This document shows, in pieces, positions 44,269 to 53,968 of a stretch of DNA of 64,000 bases. Each line of letters opens with the position of its first letter. Position 1 is the stretch's first letter. This DNA is from Desulfosediminicola flagellatus. GTDB lineage: Bacteria > Desulfobacterota > Desulfobulbia > Desulfobulbales > Desulfocapsaceae. Both the position numbers and the translations under genes were made by a program. The notes beneath the pieces are model-generated. The model searched no databases. It saw only the letters and a list, made by a program, of their open reading frames with translations, and was not told the DNA's origin. The stretch covers positions 2,448,501 to 2,512,500 of the forward strand of contig NZ_CP050698.1 of the NCBI RefSeq assembly GCF_005116655.2, written 5' to 3'.

Positions 44269-45714
44269 TCACACTGATAACGATGAATCAAAATCACCGA
44301 TACTATCAATATTTGCCTGCAAAATCGGATTTACCACTTCAACTAGAAATTCATGTGTCTGCTCAGCGGCACGACCAGTGAATTGCTGATAATCACCGAT
44401 AATTTCCTGCAGTTCTTTAATACTGAAGGGAATTCGATCATCGCCAGCTAGTCGCATAAGCAGATCATTCTCTTTACCTTCTTCTTTAACAACTTTGCCT
44501 GCAGCCATAGAATGTTCTTTAACAACCTCATGCATTTCCTGACGACTTTCACCGCGTTCAACCGCTTCCATGAGAATTTTTTCCGTAGACATAAACGGTA
44601 ATTCAGAACGAAGATGTTTTTCGGTTTGCTTCGGAAATACAACCATATCAGATGTTATATTGACAAATAACTTCAATATCGCATCTGTCAAGAGGAAGGC
44701 CTGCGGGATGTCCATTCTACGAATAGCGGAATCATCGAGTGTTCTCTCAAACCACTGATTGGAATAGGTACCTGCAAAATTCTGAGGCAGTCCCATAAGC
44801 TTTCTTGCAAGCCCAGTCATTCTTTCCGATCTCATCGGGTTACGTTTGTACGCCATGGCAGAAGAACCGGTCTGATTCTTTGCAAAAGGCTCTTCCTGGG
44901 TTTTAAGGTTTGAGAGGAGACGAAGATCAACAGCAAACTTGTGAGCAGTAGCACCAATGCCAGAGAGTGTTTCAGAAAGTTTCATATCGAGCTTTCTGCT
45001 ATACGTCTGGCCGGTAACAGGGATAGTTCCTGCAAATCCAAGTTTTTTGGCAACGAGTTCATCAAGCTGACGAACTTTAGCGTGATCACCTTTGAAAAGT
45101 TCAATAAAGGTTGCCTGGGTTCCCACAGTTCCTTTGGCGCCTCGTGCTCGAATATTTGACATGAAAAAGTCAACATACTCAAGATCTGTAAGTAAATCCT
45201 GGAGGTAAAGTGTGTTTCTCTTACCAACAGTCGTTGGTTGAGCAGGTTGATAATGGGTGTAGCCAAGGGTAGGGAGGTCTTTGTATCTGTCACAGAAAAA
45301 GGCCAGATTTTTAATAACCTGAAGAAGGGCACTACGAATTAACTCGAAGGCCTGTTTCTGAACAAGCAGGTCGGTATTGCAGACAACAAACTGTGATGTT
45401 GCACCTAAATGAATAATACCTGCAGCCTTAGGGCATTTGGTACCAAACTCGAATACATGCGCCATGACATCGTGACGAATCTCTTTCTCTTTTTCAGCAG
45501 CCAGATCGTAATCAATGTTTTCTGCATTAGCCTTCATTTCTTCAATCATTTCAGCAGAAACGATATCAGTAAGGCCCAGTTCATATTGGGCCTCAGCAAG
45601 AGCAATCCAGCATTTTCTCCAGGTAGTGAATTTAGTTTTCTCGGAAAATAGTTTTTGCATTTCCTTGCTTGTGTATCTACTGACAAGCGGTTCCTGATAT
45701 ATTTCTCTATTCAT
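44269..45714 (-). CDS. purB: Adenylosuccinate lyase
   Basis: PurB catalyses two steps of purine synthesis: fumarate release from SAICAR and from adenylosuccinate. The 481-residue protein belongs to the longer form of the family. The signature of the fumarase/aspartase superfamily is SSAMAYKRNPMRSER; TSQFVVCNTD and TLGYTHYQPAQPTT (catalytic His) are also present. It ends with about 60 residues of the usual C-terminal helices. The 462-bp region upstream holds its promoter. Confidence 0.95.
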   Translation of the reverse strand: MNREIYQEPLVSRYTSKEMQKLFSEKTKFTTWRKCWIALAEAQYELGLTDIVSAEMIEEMKANAENIDYDLAAEKEKEIRHDVMAHVFEFGTKCPKAAGIIHLGATSQFVVCNTDLLVQKQAFELIRSALLQVIKNLAFFCDRYKDLPTLGYTHYQPAQPTTVGKRNTLYLQDLLTDLEYVDFFMSNIRARGAKGTVGTQATFIELFKGDHAKVRQLDELVAKKLGFAGTIPVTGQTYSRKLDMKLSETLSGIGATAHKFAVDLRLLSNLKTQEEPFAKNQTGSSAMAYKRNPMRSERMTGLARKLMGLPQNFAGTYSNQWFERTLDDSAIRRMDIPQAFLLTDAILKLFVNITSDMVVFPKQTEKHLRSELPFMSTEKILMEAVERGESRQEMHEVVKEHSMAAGKVVKEEGKENDLLMRLAGDDRIPFSIKELQEIIGDYQQFTGRAAEQTHEFLVEVVNPILQANIDSIGDFDSSLSV

Positions 45715-46176
45715 TGTAAATCACCACAGGGATGTAATTTTTTATTGCACAGTCAGTAGCATGAGTCAGGTCCTGCATGATGACGTTTGGCTAATGCTAA
45801 GACATATGGTTTACATGGAGTTTATGCAGAACCTGATAACATACCATCTTTTGATTAAAAATAAAACAGAGTGGATTTTCTTGTTCTGATTATTGGTACC
45901 AGTTGCGAAGCTATAAACGACATTAAAAAACACATATATCCAATGTCGCATAATGTATATTATGTATATATTCATATTATCGTATTAATCCAAACACATG
46001 AATACCCGCTGTTGTCGAGATTATCTAGTCAATATTTTGTCTCGTGAGGAGTCGATAAAAACAGGAAGAGAATTTACATTAAGAAAATACTGGATTGAGA
46101 AAGCATGAAATTGTAGGAATTTTTTAAACTACAACTCTGCCTAGAAAGACTCCAGGCAGTAACGGCAGTGAGTCTT
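45715..46176. other. Intergenic region (462 bp) between recJ and purB
   Basis: No gene seen. It is AT-rich. CATAAT-GTAT-ATTATG (45949-45964) is a perfect dyad and could be a promoter-operator for purB. Near the recJ end, GAAAGACT (46144-46151) and AGTCTTTC (46171-46178) form an inverted repeat that overlaps the recJ stop, and CTGCCT/AGGCAG (46137-46142/46154-46159) forms another; either could help end recJ transcripts. I saw no purine riboswitch. Confidence 0.5.
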
Positions 46177-47859
46177 TCAAATATCCACAATGCGTAATTG
46201 CCAATCAACAACTCCACGATATCTGTTTATCATTGGACTGAATGTGATCTGGCGATGAGGATCTCGACGAATATCTTCGTACTTATCACCAAGACCAAAT
46301 CCCACCCCCCTGTAATTCGTATAACTTCCGCGAATCGTCACCTGTATGTGCTGCCTGTTACCACCAATTGCTTTGCAACTCACCACGTCAGCCTGTCGAT
46401 CCAGGAATACCGGCTTTTCATTTCCCGGACCAAATGGTTCAAACTTCATAAGATACTTCAGGGTTTCTTCCGACATGATTTCATCAATACTTCCTTCAAC
46501 AATAACCCCTTTTGTTTTGGGTATATGCATGTTGTTGAGTTTCTGAATTTCAACCTGCCTGTTGAATGCTTCATGAAATGTTTTGAATTGGTTTTCTGAC
46601 ACTGTAAGGCCAGCCGCCATTTCATGACCACCGTATTTTACTATCAATTGGTCACAGGATTTTAGACATTCGATTAAATTAATTCCTTCGATAGATCTGC
46701 CCGAACCTTTAAAAGCAATATTTCCATCACTATCAGTCTCTCTTGAGAAAACTATTGTTGGTTTTCTATAAATATCTACAATTTTTGAAGCAACAATTCC
46801 GATAACTCCACTATGAAAGTCACCTGCAACTACAGACACATGACTGTCTTCAGTGTTGTAGCGATTCATATTATTTAAAGCTGATTCGAGGTTGTCCTGG
46901 CAGATACTTTTTCTCTTTTCATTGTACCCTTCCAGCCTTTTTGACAGCTTCGCCCCTGAAGTCGAGTTGTCACATGTCATTAAGTCCACTGCAACATCTG
47001 CTGATCCAAGCCTTCCCGCAGCGTTGATACGCGGGCCAACCGAAAAGCTGATATCTTCAGTGGTTAGCGGTCCACCTTTAAGCCCGGATGCTTCAAGCAA
47101 AGCTTTAAGACCCGGAATATTCGTTTCTTCCAGTGATTCCATTCCAGCCCGGATAAGCACCCTGTTTTCTTTTGTAATATCAACAAGATCTGATATTGTT
47201 CCAAGCGCAACAAAGCCTAAATACTCTTTCATATTAGGTCGTTCGCCGTTCTTGAAATATCCACCTTGTTCTAATGCTGTGCGTAAAGCTGCAGCAAGAT
47301 AGAATGCTACGCCAACTCCAGCAAGCTTGTAATTTTGAAATCCACACCCTTTTTGGTTTGCGTTAAGAATAACGCAATCAGGAAGATCACCAATTGGCAC
47401 TTGGTGATGGTCCGTTACGATAACAGTACCACCCAGTGCTTGAATCCCCTTAACCTCTTCAGGATTGGAAATTCCACAGTCAACTGTGATGAGAATAAAA
47501 TTATCGCAATCTAGAGAGTCTAATAATTGCTTAAATGACTCAAGATTTAACCCATAACCATCTATTAATCTATTTGGTACTCGCCAATGAGGTTCAACAC
47601 CAAGTTCTCTAAAGAAATTCACAAGCAGTGAAGTTGCTGTAGTTCCGTCTACATCGTAGTCACCCCAGACTATAATTTCTGTGCCCTGCTCTATTCCTTC
47701 AACTATTACCTTCACCGCATCCCCCATTCCTTTCATACCCATCGGGTGCGGAAGCGTGTCGAGTCTCGGAGCCAGAAACTGTTGAATTTCAGATTCGTTA
47801 GTTAGCCCCATCCTGTTAAGCATTTTAGTAATTATTGAAGGTAAATCTGATGTATTCAT
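46177..47859 (-). CDS. recJ: Single-stranded-DNA exonuclease RecJ
   Basis: RecJ degrades single-stranded DNA 5'-3' in RecF-pathway recombination and mismatch repair. The 560-residue protein has the DHH-family motifs: WGDYDVDGTTATSLL (motif I), ITVDCGISN (motif II), VTDHHQVP (motif III, DHH) and the DHHA1 GGHEMAAG near the C-terminus. The last 100 residues form the OB-like domain. It follows miaA with a gap of 161 bp on the same strand. Confidence 0.95.
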   Translation of the reverse strand: MNTSDLPSIITKMLNRMGLTNESEIQQFLAPRLDTLPHPMGMKGMGDAVKVIVEGIEQGTEIIVWGDYDVDGTTATSLLVNFFRELGVEPHWRVPNRLIDGYGLNLESFKQLLDSLDCDNFILITVDCGISNPEEVKGIQALGGTVIVTDHHQVPIGDLPDCVILNANQKGCGFQNYKLAGVGVAFYLAAALRTALEQGGYFKNGERPNMKEYLGFVALGTISDLVDITKENRVLIRAGMESLEETNIPGLKALLEASGLKGGPLTTEDISFSVGPRINAAGRLGSADVAVDLMTCDNSTSGAKLSKRLEGYNEKRKSICQDNLESALNNMNRYNTEDSHVSVVAGDFHSGVIGIVASKIVDIYRKPTIVFSRETDSDGNIAFKGSGRSIEGINLIECLKSCDQLIVKYGGHEMAAGLTVSENQFKTFHEAFNRQVEIQKLNNMHIPKTKGVIVEGSIDEIMSEETLKYLMKFEPFGPGNEKPVFLDRQADVVSCKAIGGNRQHIQVTIRGSYTNYRGVGFGLGDKYEDIRRDPHRQITFSPMINRYRGVVDWQLRIVDI

Positions 47860-48020
47860 AGAGTGTTAAGGGATGTCGTAGGTGATAGGCTGCCGTAAGC
47901 AGGTAATTTCGGCAACAGAATGCTTAGCATGCATTAGAAGTCTGTTTGCAGAAAAGGATGCATTGATCAAAAAGGAGTAAATTGTTTTTGCTGGTGATAT
48001 TTTGGTTGAAATACAACACG

Positions 48021-48971
48021 TTATCTTGATTTCAACCAAGATTCTATTCTGCACTTAATTTTTGCAGTTTCAGTTACTTGATTCCATTCAAGTCCATCAA
48101 TTTTCTTAAACCAGGTGTATTGACGTTTGGCATAACGCCTTGTGTCCCGGGCGAGCAGTTCCTGCATTTCGGCAAATGTCCACTTGTCGTAAATATAATT
48201 CAACATATGTCTATATCCGATAGAGCCCATTGAATTGAGATTTTCGTTATAACCCATTTCCAATAATGACCTGACTTCTTTCTCCAATCCGCTATCAAGC
48301 ATGATTTCGGTTCGTAAATTTATTCTTTCATAGAGGCGTTTGCGGTCACAGGTGAGTCCGATTTGTAATATGTTTTCCAGAATACTGCCCTGCTGCTGCT
48401 CACTTTGGATTCGAATATGCTCAGACCAGGGTATGCCACTCGCTATATATATTTCGAGCCCGCGTATCACCCGGTTTGTATCATTAGGATGGATTCTATG
48501 TGCGGATATTTCATCACATGAAGTTAATTCTTCATGTAGTTTCGAGCTTCCATCTTTAACTAATCGTTCATTTAATTCAGCACGGATTTTTTCATCTTCA
48601 GGGACGCCTGCAAACAACCCTTGAGTAAGTGCTTTGAGGTAAAGACCTGTGCCGCCGGTTAAAAGAGGTATTTTTCCCTTCTCTGCTATCGTCTCTATTG
48701 CCGCGGAAGCCTCCCGGACAAATCGTGCTGCATCATATTCTTCATCAGGAAACGCGACATCAATGAGGTGGTGAGGTATGCCCGCCATTTCCTCATGTGT
48801 GATCTTAGCGGTACCGATATCCATGTATTTGTATACCTGCATGGAGTCGACACCGATAATCTCGCAATTAAATTCTTTTGCCAGATCAATAGACAAAGAT
48901 GTTTTACCTATAGCTGTCGGGCCTACCAAGGCAATTGCCGGTATTTTTTGTAATTTTTCTTTTTGAAGCAT
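48021..48971 (-). CDS. miaA: tRNA dimethylallyltransferase
   Basis: MiaA transfers the dimethylallyl group to A37 of tRNAs reading UNN codons, the substrate of MiaB. The 316-residue protein has the P-loop GPTAIGKTSLSIDLA (about 17-31), DSMQVYKYMDIGTAK, the segment PHHLIDV and the RYAKRQYTWFKK motif near the C-terminus. It starts 6 bp after the ComEA-like gene and is probably co-transcribed with it. Confidence 0.96.
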   Translation of the reverse strand: MLQKEKLQKIPAIALVGPTAIGKTSLSIDLAKEFNCEIIGVDSMQVYKYMDIGTAKITHEEMAGIPHHLIDVAFPDEEYDAARFVREASAAIETIAEKGKIPLLTGGTGLYLKALTQGLFAGVPEDEKIRAELNERLVKDGSSKLHEELTSCDEISAHRIHPNDTNRVIRGLEIYIASGIPWSEHIRIQSEQQQGSILENILQIGLTCDRKRLYERINLRTEIMLDSGLEKEVRSLLEMGYNENLNSMGSIGYRHMLNYIYDKWTFAEMQELLARDTRRYAKRQYTWFKKIDGLEWNQVTETAKIKCRIESWLKSR

Positions 48972-48977
48972 TTTTAA

Positions 48978-49418
48978 TTATTCAAATGAAATATGGTCAC
49001 GTAAACTGGCATAGCGTTTTTCACCTATGCCTCGGATTTGCATAAATTGCACTCCTGAATGGATTCCACCATGCACCCCCCGGTATTCAATTATACGATT
49101 AGACATTCCACTGCCAATTCCCGGCAGGGTCATCAGTAATTCTTTGCTGGCACTATTAATTTTAACGGGTGCAAAGAAAAAGGGCGTGAATTCGGACCTT
49201 ATGTTTTTTTCTATAGGGAGTGAATCGCTCTCTGTGTAATTTTCCAATTTCAGTGCATACCCTTGTTGATACAGCGTCATTGCAGTCACGCCGTGATCAA
49301 TAGAAGTAGAGTCCTTACTCTTTGAGAATGTATGTGTTACTAACACGGAGAGGAAAAAAATCAGAATAACACTTACTCTATGATCGCTATACACAGTAGC
49401 AACATTGCGAACAGACAT
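48978..49418 (-). CDS. ComEA-like helix-hairpin-helix membrane protein
   Basis: A 146-residue protein with an N-terminal membrane segment (about 15-30), a spacer, and a C-terminal helix-hairpin-helix pair (about 85-146: INSASKELLMTLPGIGSGMSNRIIEYR ... MQIRGIGEKRYASLRDHI). That is the plan of ComEA-type proteins, which bind DNA on the periplasmic side during uptake. Such proteins also occur in species not known to be transformable. With ComM at 20 kb it suggests, weakly, a DNA-uptake capacity. No ComEC is nearby. Confidence 0.82.
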   Translation of the reverse strand: MSVRNVATVYSDHRVSVILIFFLSVLVTHTFSKSKDSTSIDHGVTAMTLYQQGYALKLENYTESDSLPIEKNIRSEFTPFFFAPVKINSASKELLMTLPGIGSGMSNRIIEYRGVHGGIHSGVQFMQIRGIGEKRYASLRDHISFE

Positions 49419-49610
49419 AAAACATCAATTCCTGAAATGATTGATATACATTCCTTAAGATTTATGGTCTTACCAGATGATTATCATGTGCATTACGCAT
49501 ATGTTTATTCGATATGGCCTGAGGAGTACATTTTTTTCTTGTCTCACTCCCCTGCTGCCTGTATAAACGATAGTCCCTGAATTTACGACCACCTTTTCTT
49601 ATATTCTCCT

Positions 49611-50084
49611 ATGAAATCATCGGATACATTTAATATTGTTCTGGTTCAACCAGAAATACCACCAAACACAGGCTCAATAGCTCGCCTTTGTGGTGCAACA
49701 AAAACGATACTCCACCTCGTTCATCCTCTTGGTTTTTCTACTGATGACAAGCACCTTAAGCGTGCTGGCCTCGACTACTGGAAACACGTTGATATTGTAC
49801 ATTGGGACAATTTTGACGACTTCCTGAAGGCCCAGGACGAACGAAAGTTATACTTTTTCACAACCAAAATTACAAAAGCATACACAGAGGCTAAATATGG
49901 CCCCGGCGATTTTTTGATTTTCGGTAGAGAAACAAAAGGCTTGTCGGAGGAAATTCGCACGTTATATTCTGACAGATGTTATACACTTCCTATGAATAGT
50001 CCGCATATTAGAAGCCTCAACCTTGCTATGACTGCCGGAATTGTCCTGTATGAAGCACTCAGACAGAATGATTTCATGGCCTAA
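49611..50084 (+). CDS. trmL: tRNA (cytidine/uridine-34-2'-O-)-methyltransferase
   Basis: A 157-residue SPOUT methyltransferase of the TrmL (YibK) family, which 2'-O-methylates the wobble base of leucine tRNAs. It consists of the SPOUT fold only, with VLVQPEIPPNTGSIARLCGAT at the N-terminus, FGRETKGL and NSPHIRSLNLAMTAGIVLYEAL at the C-terminal knot. The Asn, Arg and Glu residues typical of the knot are present. It precedes serC with a 50-bp gap. Confidence 0.93.
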   Translation: MKSSDTFNIVLVQPEIPPNTGSIARLCGATKTILHLVHPLGFSTDDKHLKRAGLDYWKHVDIVHWDNFDDFLKAQDERKLYFFTTKITKAYTEAKYGPGDFLIFGRETKGLSEEIRTLYSDRCYTLPMNSPHIRSLNLAMTAGIVLYEALRQNDFMA

Positions 50085-50134
50085 ACAAGAAATAGCCTGA
50101 CTAACACAGCAGTTAAATGAAGGAGATCATAAAG

Positions 50135-51220
50135 ATGCCAGAAAGAATTTATAATTTTAGCCCGGGCCCAGCTACTCTCCCATATGAAGTACTTGAGCAG
50201 GCTGCTAAAGATGTTGTCAACTTTCAGGATACTGGTATCGGCCTTATTGAAACCAGTCACCGTTCCAAAGAGTTCATGGCTGTTATCGATGAAGCTGAAG
50301 CACTTCTTCGTGAACTCATGGAAATACCTGATAATTACAAGGTACTTTTTCTTCAGGGTGGAGCTTCAAGCCAGTTTTACATGATCCCGATGAATCTGCT
50401 CTCTAAGGACCAGAAAGCTACGTATCTCAATACAGGTACATGGTCGAAGAAATCTATCAAAGAAGCTCAGCTTTTTGGCAAGGTTGATGTTGCCTATTCA
50501 AGTGAAGAGCAGAGTTTTAACAGAGTTCCTGAAGATAGTGAGTATACTGTAGCTGATGATTCAGAGTATCTTTACTTTGTATCTAACAATACTATTTATG
50601 GTACACAGTTTCAGCAGATGCCGAAATCTGAGAAGATGCTGATTTCCGACATGTCTTCTGATATACTTTCCAGAAAAATTGACGTATCCAAGTTTGGCTT
50701 GATCTTTGCCGGTGCTCAGAAAAATCTTGGGCCTGCTGGTGTTACGCTTGTCATCATCCGTGAAGACCTGCTTGACAGAGCACCTGCAGCAATCCCAACC
50801 ATGCTTAAGTATAAGACTCATGCAGATAAAGGGTCCATGTTTAATACCCCGCCAACCTTCCCTATTTACATTGTTGCTCATGTGCTTAGATGGTTAAAGG
50901 ACAAGGGCGGTGTCGTTGCAATGGAGGAAGCCAACCGCGAAAAAGCCGCACTTCTGTATCAGGCAATTGATGCAACAGATTATTATCGTGGACATGCTGA
51001 GGTTGCATCCAGATCCAACATGAATATATCTTTTAATCTGCCGACAGCTGAACTTGAGCAGAAATTTATCGCTGAAGCTGCTGCAGTTGGCCTGAGCGGA
51101 CTTAAAGGACATCGATCAATCGGTGGTTGCCGTGCATCTATATACAATGCATTCCCTCGGGAAGGCGTTGTGAAGCTTGTTGAGTTTATGCAGCAATTTC
51201 AAGCTAACAACCCTGCATAA
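50135..51220 (+). CDS. serC: Phosphoserine aminotransferase
   Basis: SerC is the PLP enzyme that converts 3-phosphohydroxypyruvate to phosphoserine, and also serves pyridoxine synthesis. The ATG at 50135 gives 361 residues and follows AAGGAG; an earlier ATG at 50117 has no ribosome site. Marks are NFSPGPATLPYEV, the SHRSKEF segment, GGASSQF (cofactor phosphate) and the PLP lysine in FGLIFAGAQKNLGPAG. The C-terminal GHRSIGGCRASIYNAF is diagnostic of the family. Confidence 0.96.
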   Translation: MPERIYNFSPGPATLPYEVLEQAAKDVVNFQDTGIGLIETSHRSKEFMAVIDEAEALLRELMEIPDNYKVLFLQGGASSQFYMIPMNLLSKDQKATYLNTGTWSKKSIKEAQLFGKVDVAYSSEEQSFNRVPEDSEYTVADDSEYLYFVSNNTIYGTQFQQMPKSEKMLISDMSSDILSRKIDVSKFGLIFAGAQKNLGPAGVTLVIIREDLLDRAPAAIPTMLKYKTHADKGSMFNTPPTFPIYIVAHVLRWLKDKGGVVAMEEANREKAALLYQAIDATDYYRGHAEVASRSNMNISFNLPTAELEQKFIAEAAAVGLSGLKGHRSIGGCRASIYNAFPREGVVKLVEFMQQFQANNPA

Positions 51221-51301
51221 TACCTATAATCCCGATATTTTCGTACAACTGGAATGCTCTTCACCCTTATTAATATGAAAAGATCGGGTTTATAGAAACG
51301 A

Positions 51302-52168
51302 ATGGATTACGTAGGTCAGATCATCCGGCCGCCGAGTGAGGCTAATTCAATTATTCTCCAGGTAACGGTCGGATGCTCTCATAATAAATGCACATTCTGC
51401 GGGGCATATAAGGAAAAACGATTTTCCATAAAAGATGATGCTACTGTAGATGCCGATATTCAGTTTGCATCGCAATACTGCAGAAAACAGCACAAAGTGT
51501 TTTTAGCTGATGGCGATGCGCTTATACTCCCCTTCCCTCGCCTGATACGAATCTTTAAGAGAATCAAACAGGATATGCCCTGGGTTCGTCGTGTTTCACT
51601 CTATGGCAGTGCACGGTCTATCAGATCTAAAACCAGTGAGCAGTTGAGTGTCCTTAAAGAACTTGGTCTCGATCGTGTTTATCTTGGTCTTGAGAGCGGC
51701 AGTGATACGATACTCTCAAAGGTCAATAAAGGGGAAACCGCGCAGAGCATGATACAGGCTGCACAGCATATTAAGCAGGCAGGTCTTTTCCTCTCTGTTA
51801 CAGTGCTGCTCGGACTGGCTGAAGTTGCCGGTTCTGAAAATCATGCAATCGAGACGGGTAAAGTCCTCAGCAAAATGATGCCGAACCAGATCGCAGCTCT
51901 TACCCTGATGGTGCTCGAAAATACAGAACTTGGAAAAGCATACAGTCGCGGGGAATTTCAAATTCCTCATGCATATGAAATGCTGTCTGAGCTTAAGGTT
52001 CTGGTTGAACATATTGACACATCTGCCCAGTTTCACGCCAATCATGCGTCGAACTATTTACCAATCATGGGCAGACTACCAAGAGATAAAGAAAAAATAC
52101 TGGCCTTGATACACGAGGCGCAAAGTGGTGCCCGGCAACTCGTGCCGGAGGGTTTACGACGATTATGA
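51302..52168 (+). CDS. Radical SAM protein of unknown substrate
   Basis: A 288-residue radical SAM enzyme with the cluster motif CSHNKCTFC (about 24-32) and the Elp3/HemN-like sequence LDRVYLGLESGSDTILSKVNKGET. There is no extra domain, cobalamin or SPASM segment, so it is a minimal member. Its stop overlaps the start of rlmN by 4 bp, so translation is coupled; the pairing suggests a role in RNA modification or its quality, but the substrate is unknown. Confidence 0.85.
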   Translation: MDYVGQIIRPPSEANSIILQVTVGCSHNKCTFCGAYKEKRFSIKDDATVDADIQFASQYCRKQHKVFLADGDALILPFPRLIRIFKRIKQDMPWVRRVSLYGSARSIRSKTSEQLSVLKELGLDRVYLGLESGSDTILSKVNKGETAQSMIQAAQHIKQAGLFLSVTVLLGLAEVAGSENHAIETGKVLSKMMPNQIAALTLMVLENTELGKAYSRGEFQIPHAYEMLSELKVLVEHIDTSAQFHANHASNYLPIMGRLPRDKEKILALIHEAQSGARQLVPEGLRRL

Positions 52169-53229
52169 CAATGAAGAAAACAGACCTGAGAAATTTTGAT
52201 CAGGACCAGTTGATAGAATATGTAGAAAGCCTCGGACAGCCGAAATTTCGTGGCAAGCAGATTATGGGATGGTTGTATCGACCCGGTATTTCATCTTTTG
52301 CAGAAATGACAGATCTGGCTAAAAAGTTCAGAGAAGTTTTAGATGAACACGCCTATTTTTCATCCTTTACTAACCCAATCATCGAAAAATCATCAGATGG
52401 TTGTGTAAAGTTCGGTTTCACGCTCGAAGATGGAAATGTGATTGAGTCTGTATTTATCCCTGAAGAAGATCGAAACACATTGTGTATTTCCTCACAGGTT
52501 GGTTGTGCAATGAAGTGTACATTCTGCCTTACCGGAACACTTGGGTTCACACGCAACCTGACTCCGTCAGAAATAGTTAATCAGGTTATTGCAGTACAGG
52601 ATTATCTCAGTTTACAGCCAAAAGATGAACTTATCGGGCCTGATCGTGTGACCAATGTTGTTTATATGGGCATGGGAGAACCACTCAATAATTTACAAAA
52701 TGTTATCACCTCGCTCTCTATTCTTATAGAACCCAAAGGGCTTGATCTTACCTCACGAAAAATCACCGTTTCCACCTGTGGAATTGTGCCTAAAATGCGT
52801 GAGTTTGGTGAAAAAACTACAGCAAATCTGGCTATTTCACTGCACGCAGTTGATGATGCAACGAGAGATATGCTCATGCCTATCAACGAAAGATATTCTA
52901 TTGATGAGTTGCTTGAGGCATGCAGAACCTATCCTATGCCAAAAAGACGCAGGATAATGTTTGAATATATTATGCTTTCAGGTATAAACGATTCTGACAA
53001 GGATGCGAAAATACTCGCTAAAAAACTACGCAAAATTCCGTGTAAGATTAATCTGCTGCCATATAACGAGTGTCCGGATCTGCCCTATAAAAGTCCGACC
53101 CGCGAACGCATGCTTGCTTTTCAGAAAGTCCTGATGAATGCAAATTATTCAGTATTTATTCGACATAGCCGTGGTGCAGATATCTCTGCAGCCTGCGGTC
53201 AGCTTGCCGGGAAAGAGAACGATAAGTAA
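52165..53229 (+). CDS. rlmN: Dual-specificity RNA methyltransferase RlmN
   Basis: RlmN methylates C2 of A2503 in 23S rRNA and of A37 in some tRNAs by a radical SAM mechanism. The 354-residue protein has the cluster motif CAMKCTFC preceded by ISSQVG, the GMGEPLNN motif, and the resolving-type Cys in ADISAACGQL near the C-terminus; C at about 116 (QVGCAMKCTFC) starts the cluster. The start overlaps the previous stop (ATGA). Confidence 0.95.
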   Translation: MTMKKTDLRNFDQDQLIEYVESLGQPKFRGKQIMGWLYRPGISSFAEMTDLAKKFREVLDEHAYFSSFTNPIIEKSSDGCVKFGFTLEDGNVIESVFIPEEDRNTLCISSQVGCAMKCTFCLTGTLGFTRNLTPSEIVNQVIAVQDYLSLQPKDELIGPDRVTNVVYMGMGEPLNNLQNVITSLSILIEPKGLDLTSRKITVSTCGIVPKMREFGEKTTANLAISLHAVDDATRDMLMPINERYSIDELLEACRTYPMPKRRRIMFEYIMLSGINDSDKDAKILAKKLRKIPCKINLLPYNECPDLPYKSPTRERMLAFQKVLMNANYSVFIRHSRGADISAACGQLAGKENDK

Positions 53230-53291
53230 TTTTAATACGTAATATCAAAACGTTTAGAAACCAATATGCACAACAGTCAGGGAAACGATAG

Positions 53292-53951
53292 ATGAGTACT
53301 TCAGAACCGTATGTTCTCGGGATCGCAGGAGGTTCAGGGTCCGGAAAAACTACTGTGATCAGGAAGATTCTCGAAAAAGTCAGTGATGAAAACGCTATAA
53401 TCCTGCAGCATGACTGGTATTACAAAGATAATCCGCATCTGTCTTTTGATGAAAGATCACAGTTGAATTACGACCATCCGGAGGCTCTTGAAACGAGTTT
53501 ACTCATTTCTCATCTAAAAGAAATTGTTGCAGGCCGCCCTATCACTGCCCCGCAGTATGATTTCAGCAATCACCTTCGCAAAAAAGAAACTCGTCTGATT
53601 AAACCGGAGAAAATCATCATTGTTGACGGAATATTAATTTTCAGAGATGAAAAATTACGCGACTTGATGGATCTCAAGATTTACGTTGATGCTGACTCCG
53701 ATCATAGATTTATTCGCAGAATGGAGAGAGACATCAAAGAGCGGGGTCGAACCCGTGAATCCGTAGTCGACCAGTATCTGCGGTCAGTAAAACCAATGCA
53801 TGACCTTTTTGTCGAAACCAGCAAACGTTATGCCGACATTATCATCCCGCACGGAGGAAAGAACTCTGTGGCAATTAACCTGTTTATTGCCAAAATCGAA
53901 TCGGTACTGGCCAACGATTTCTCGATGGGCTCAGATATAATTGATAGCTGA
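53292..53951 (+). CDS. udk: Uridine kinase
   Basis: Uridine kinase of the pyrimidine salvage pathway, phosphorylating uridine and cytidine. The 219-residue protein has the P-loop GIAGGSGSGKTTV (about 10-22), HDWYYKD (about 40), the segment NYDHPEA, PQYDFSNHLR and RRMERDIKERGR (the lid). It is the last clear housekeeping gene before the IS element and the injection-system cluster. Confidence 0.95.
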   Translation: MSTSEPYVLGIAGGSGSGKTTVIRKILEKVSDENAIILQHDWYYKDNPHLSFDERSQLNYDHPEALETSLLISHLKEIVAGRPITAPQYDFSNHLRKKETRLIKPEKIIIVDGILIFRDEKLRDLMDLKIYVDADSDHRFIRRMERDIKERGRTRESVVDQYLRSVKPMHDLFVETSKRYADIIIPHGGKNSVAINLFIAKIESVLANDFSMGSDIIDS

Positions 53952-53968
53952 AGTTTAGTTGTAATTAA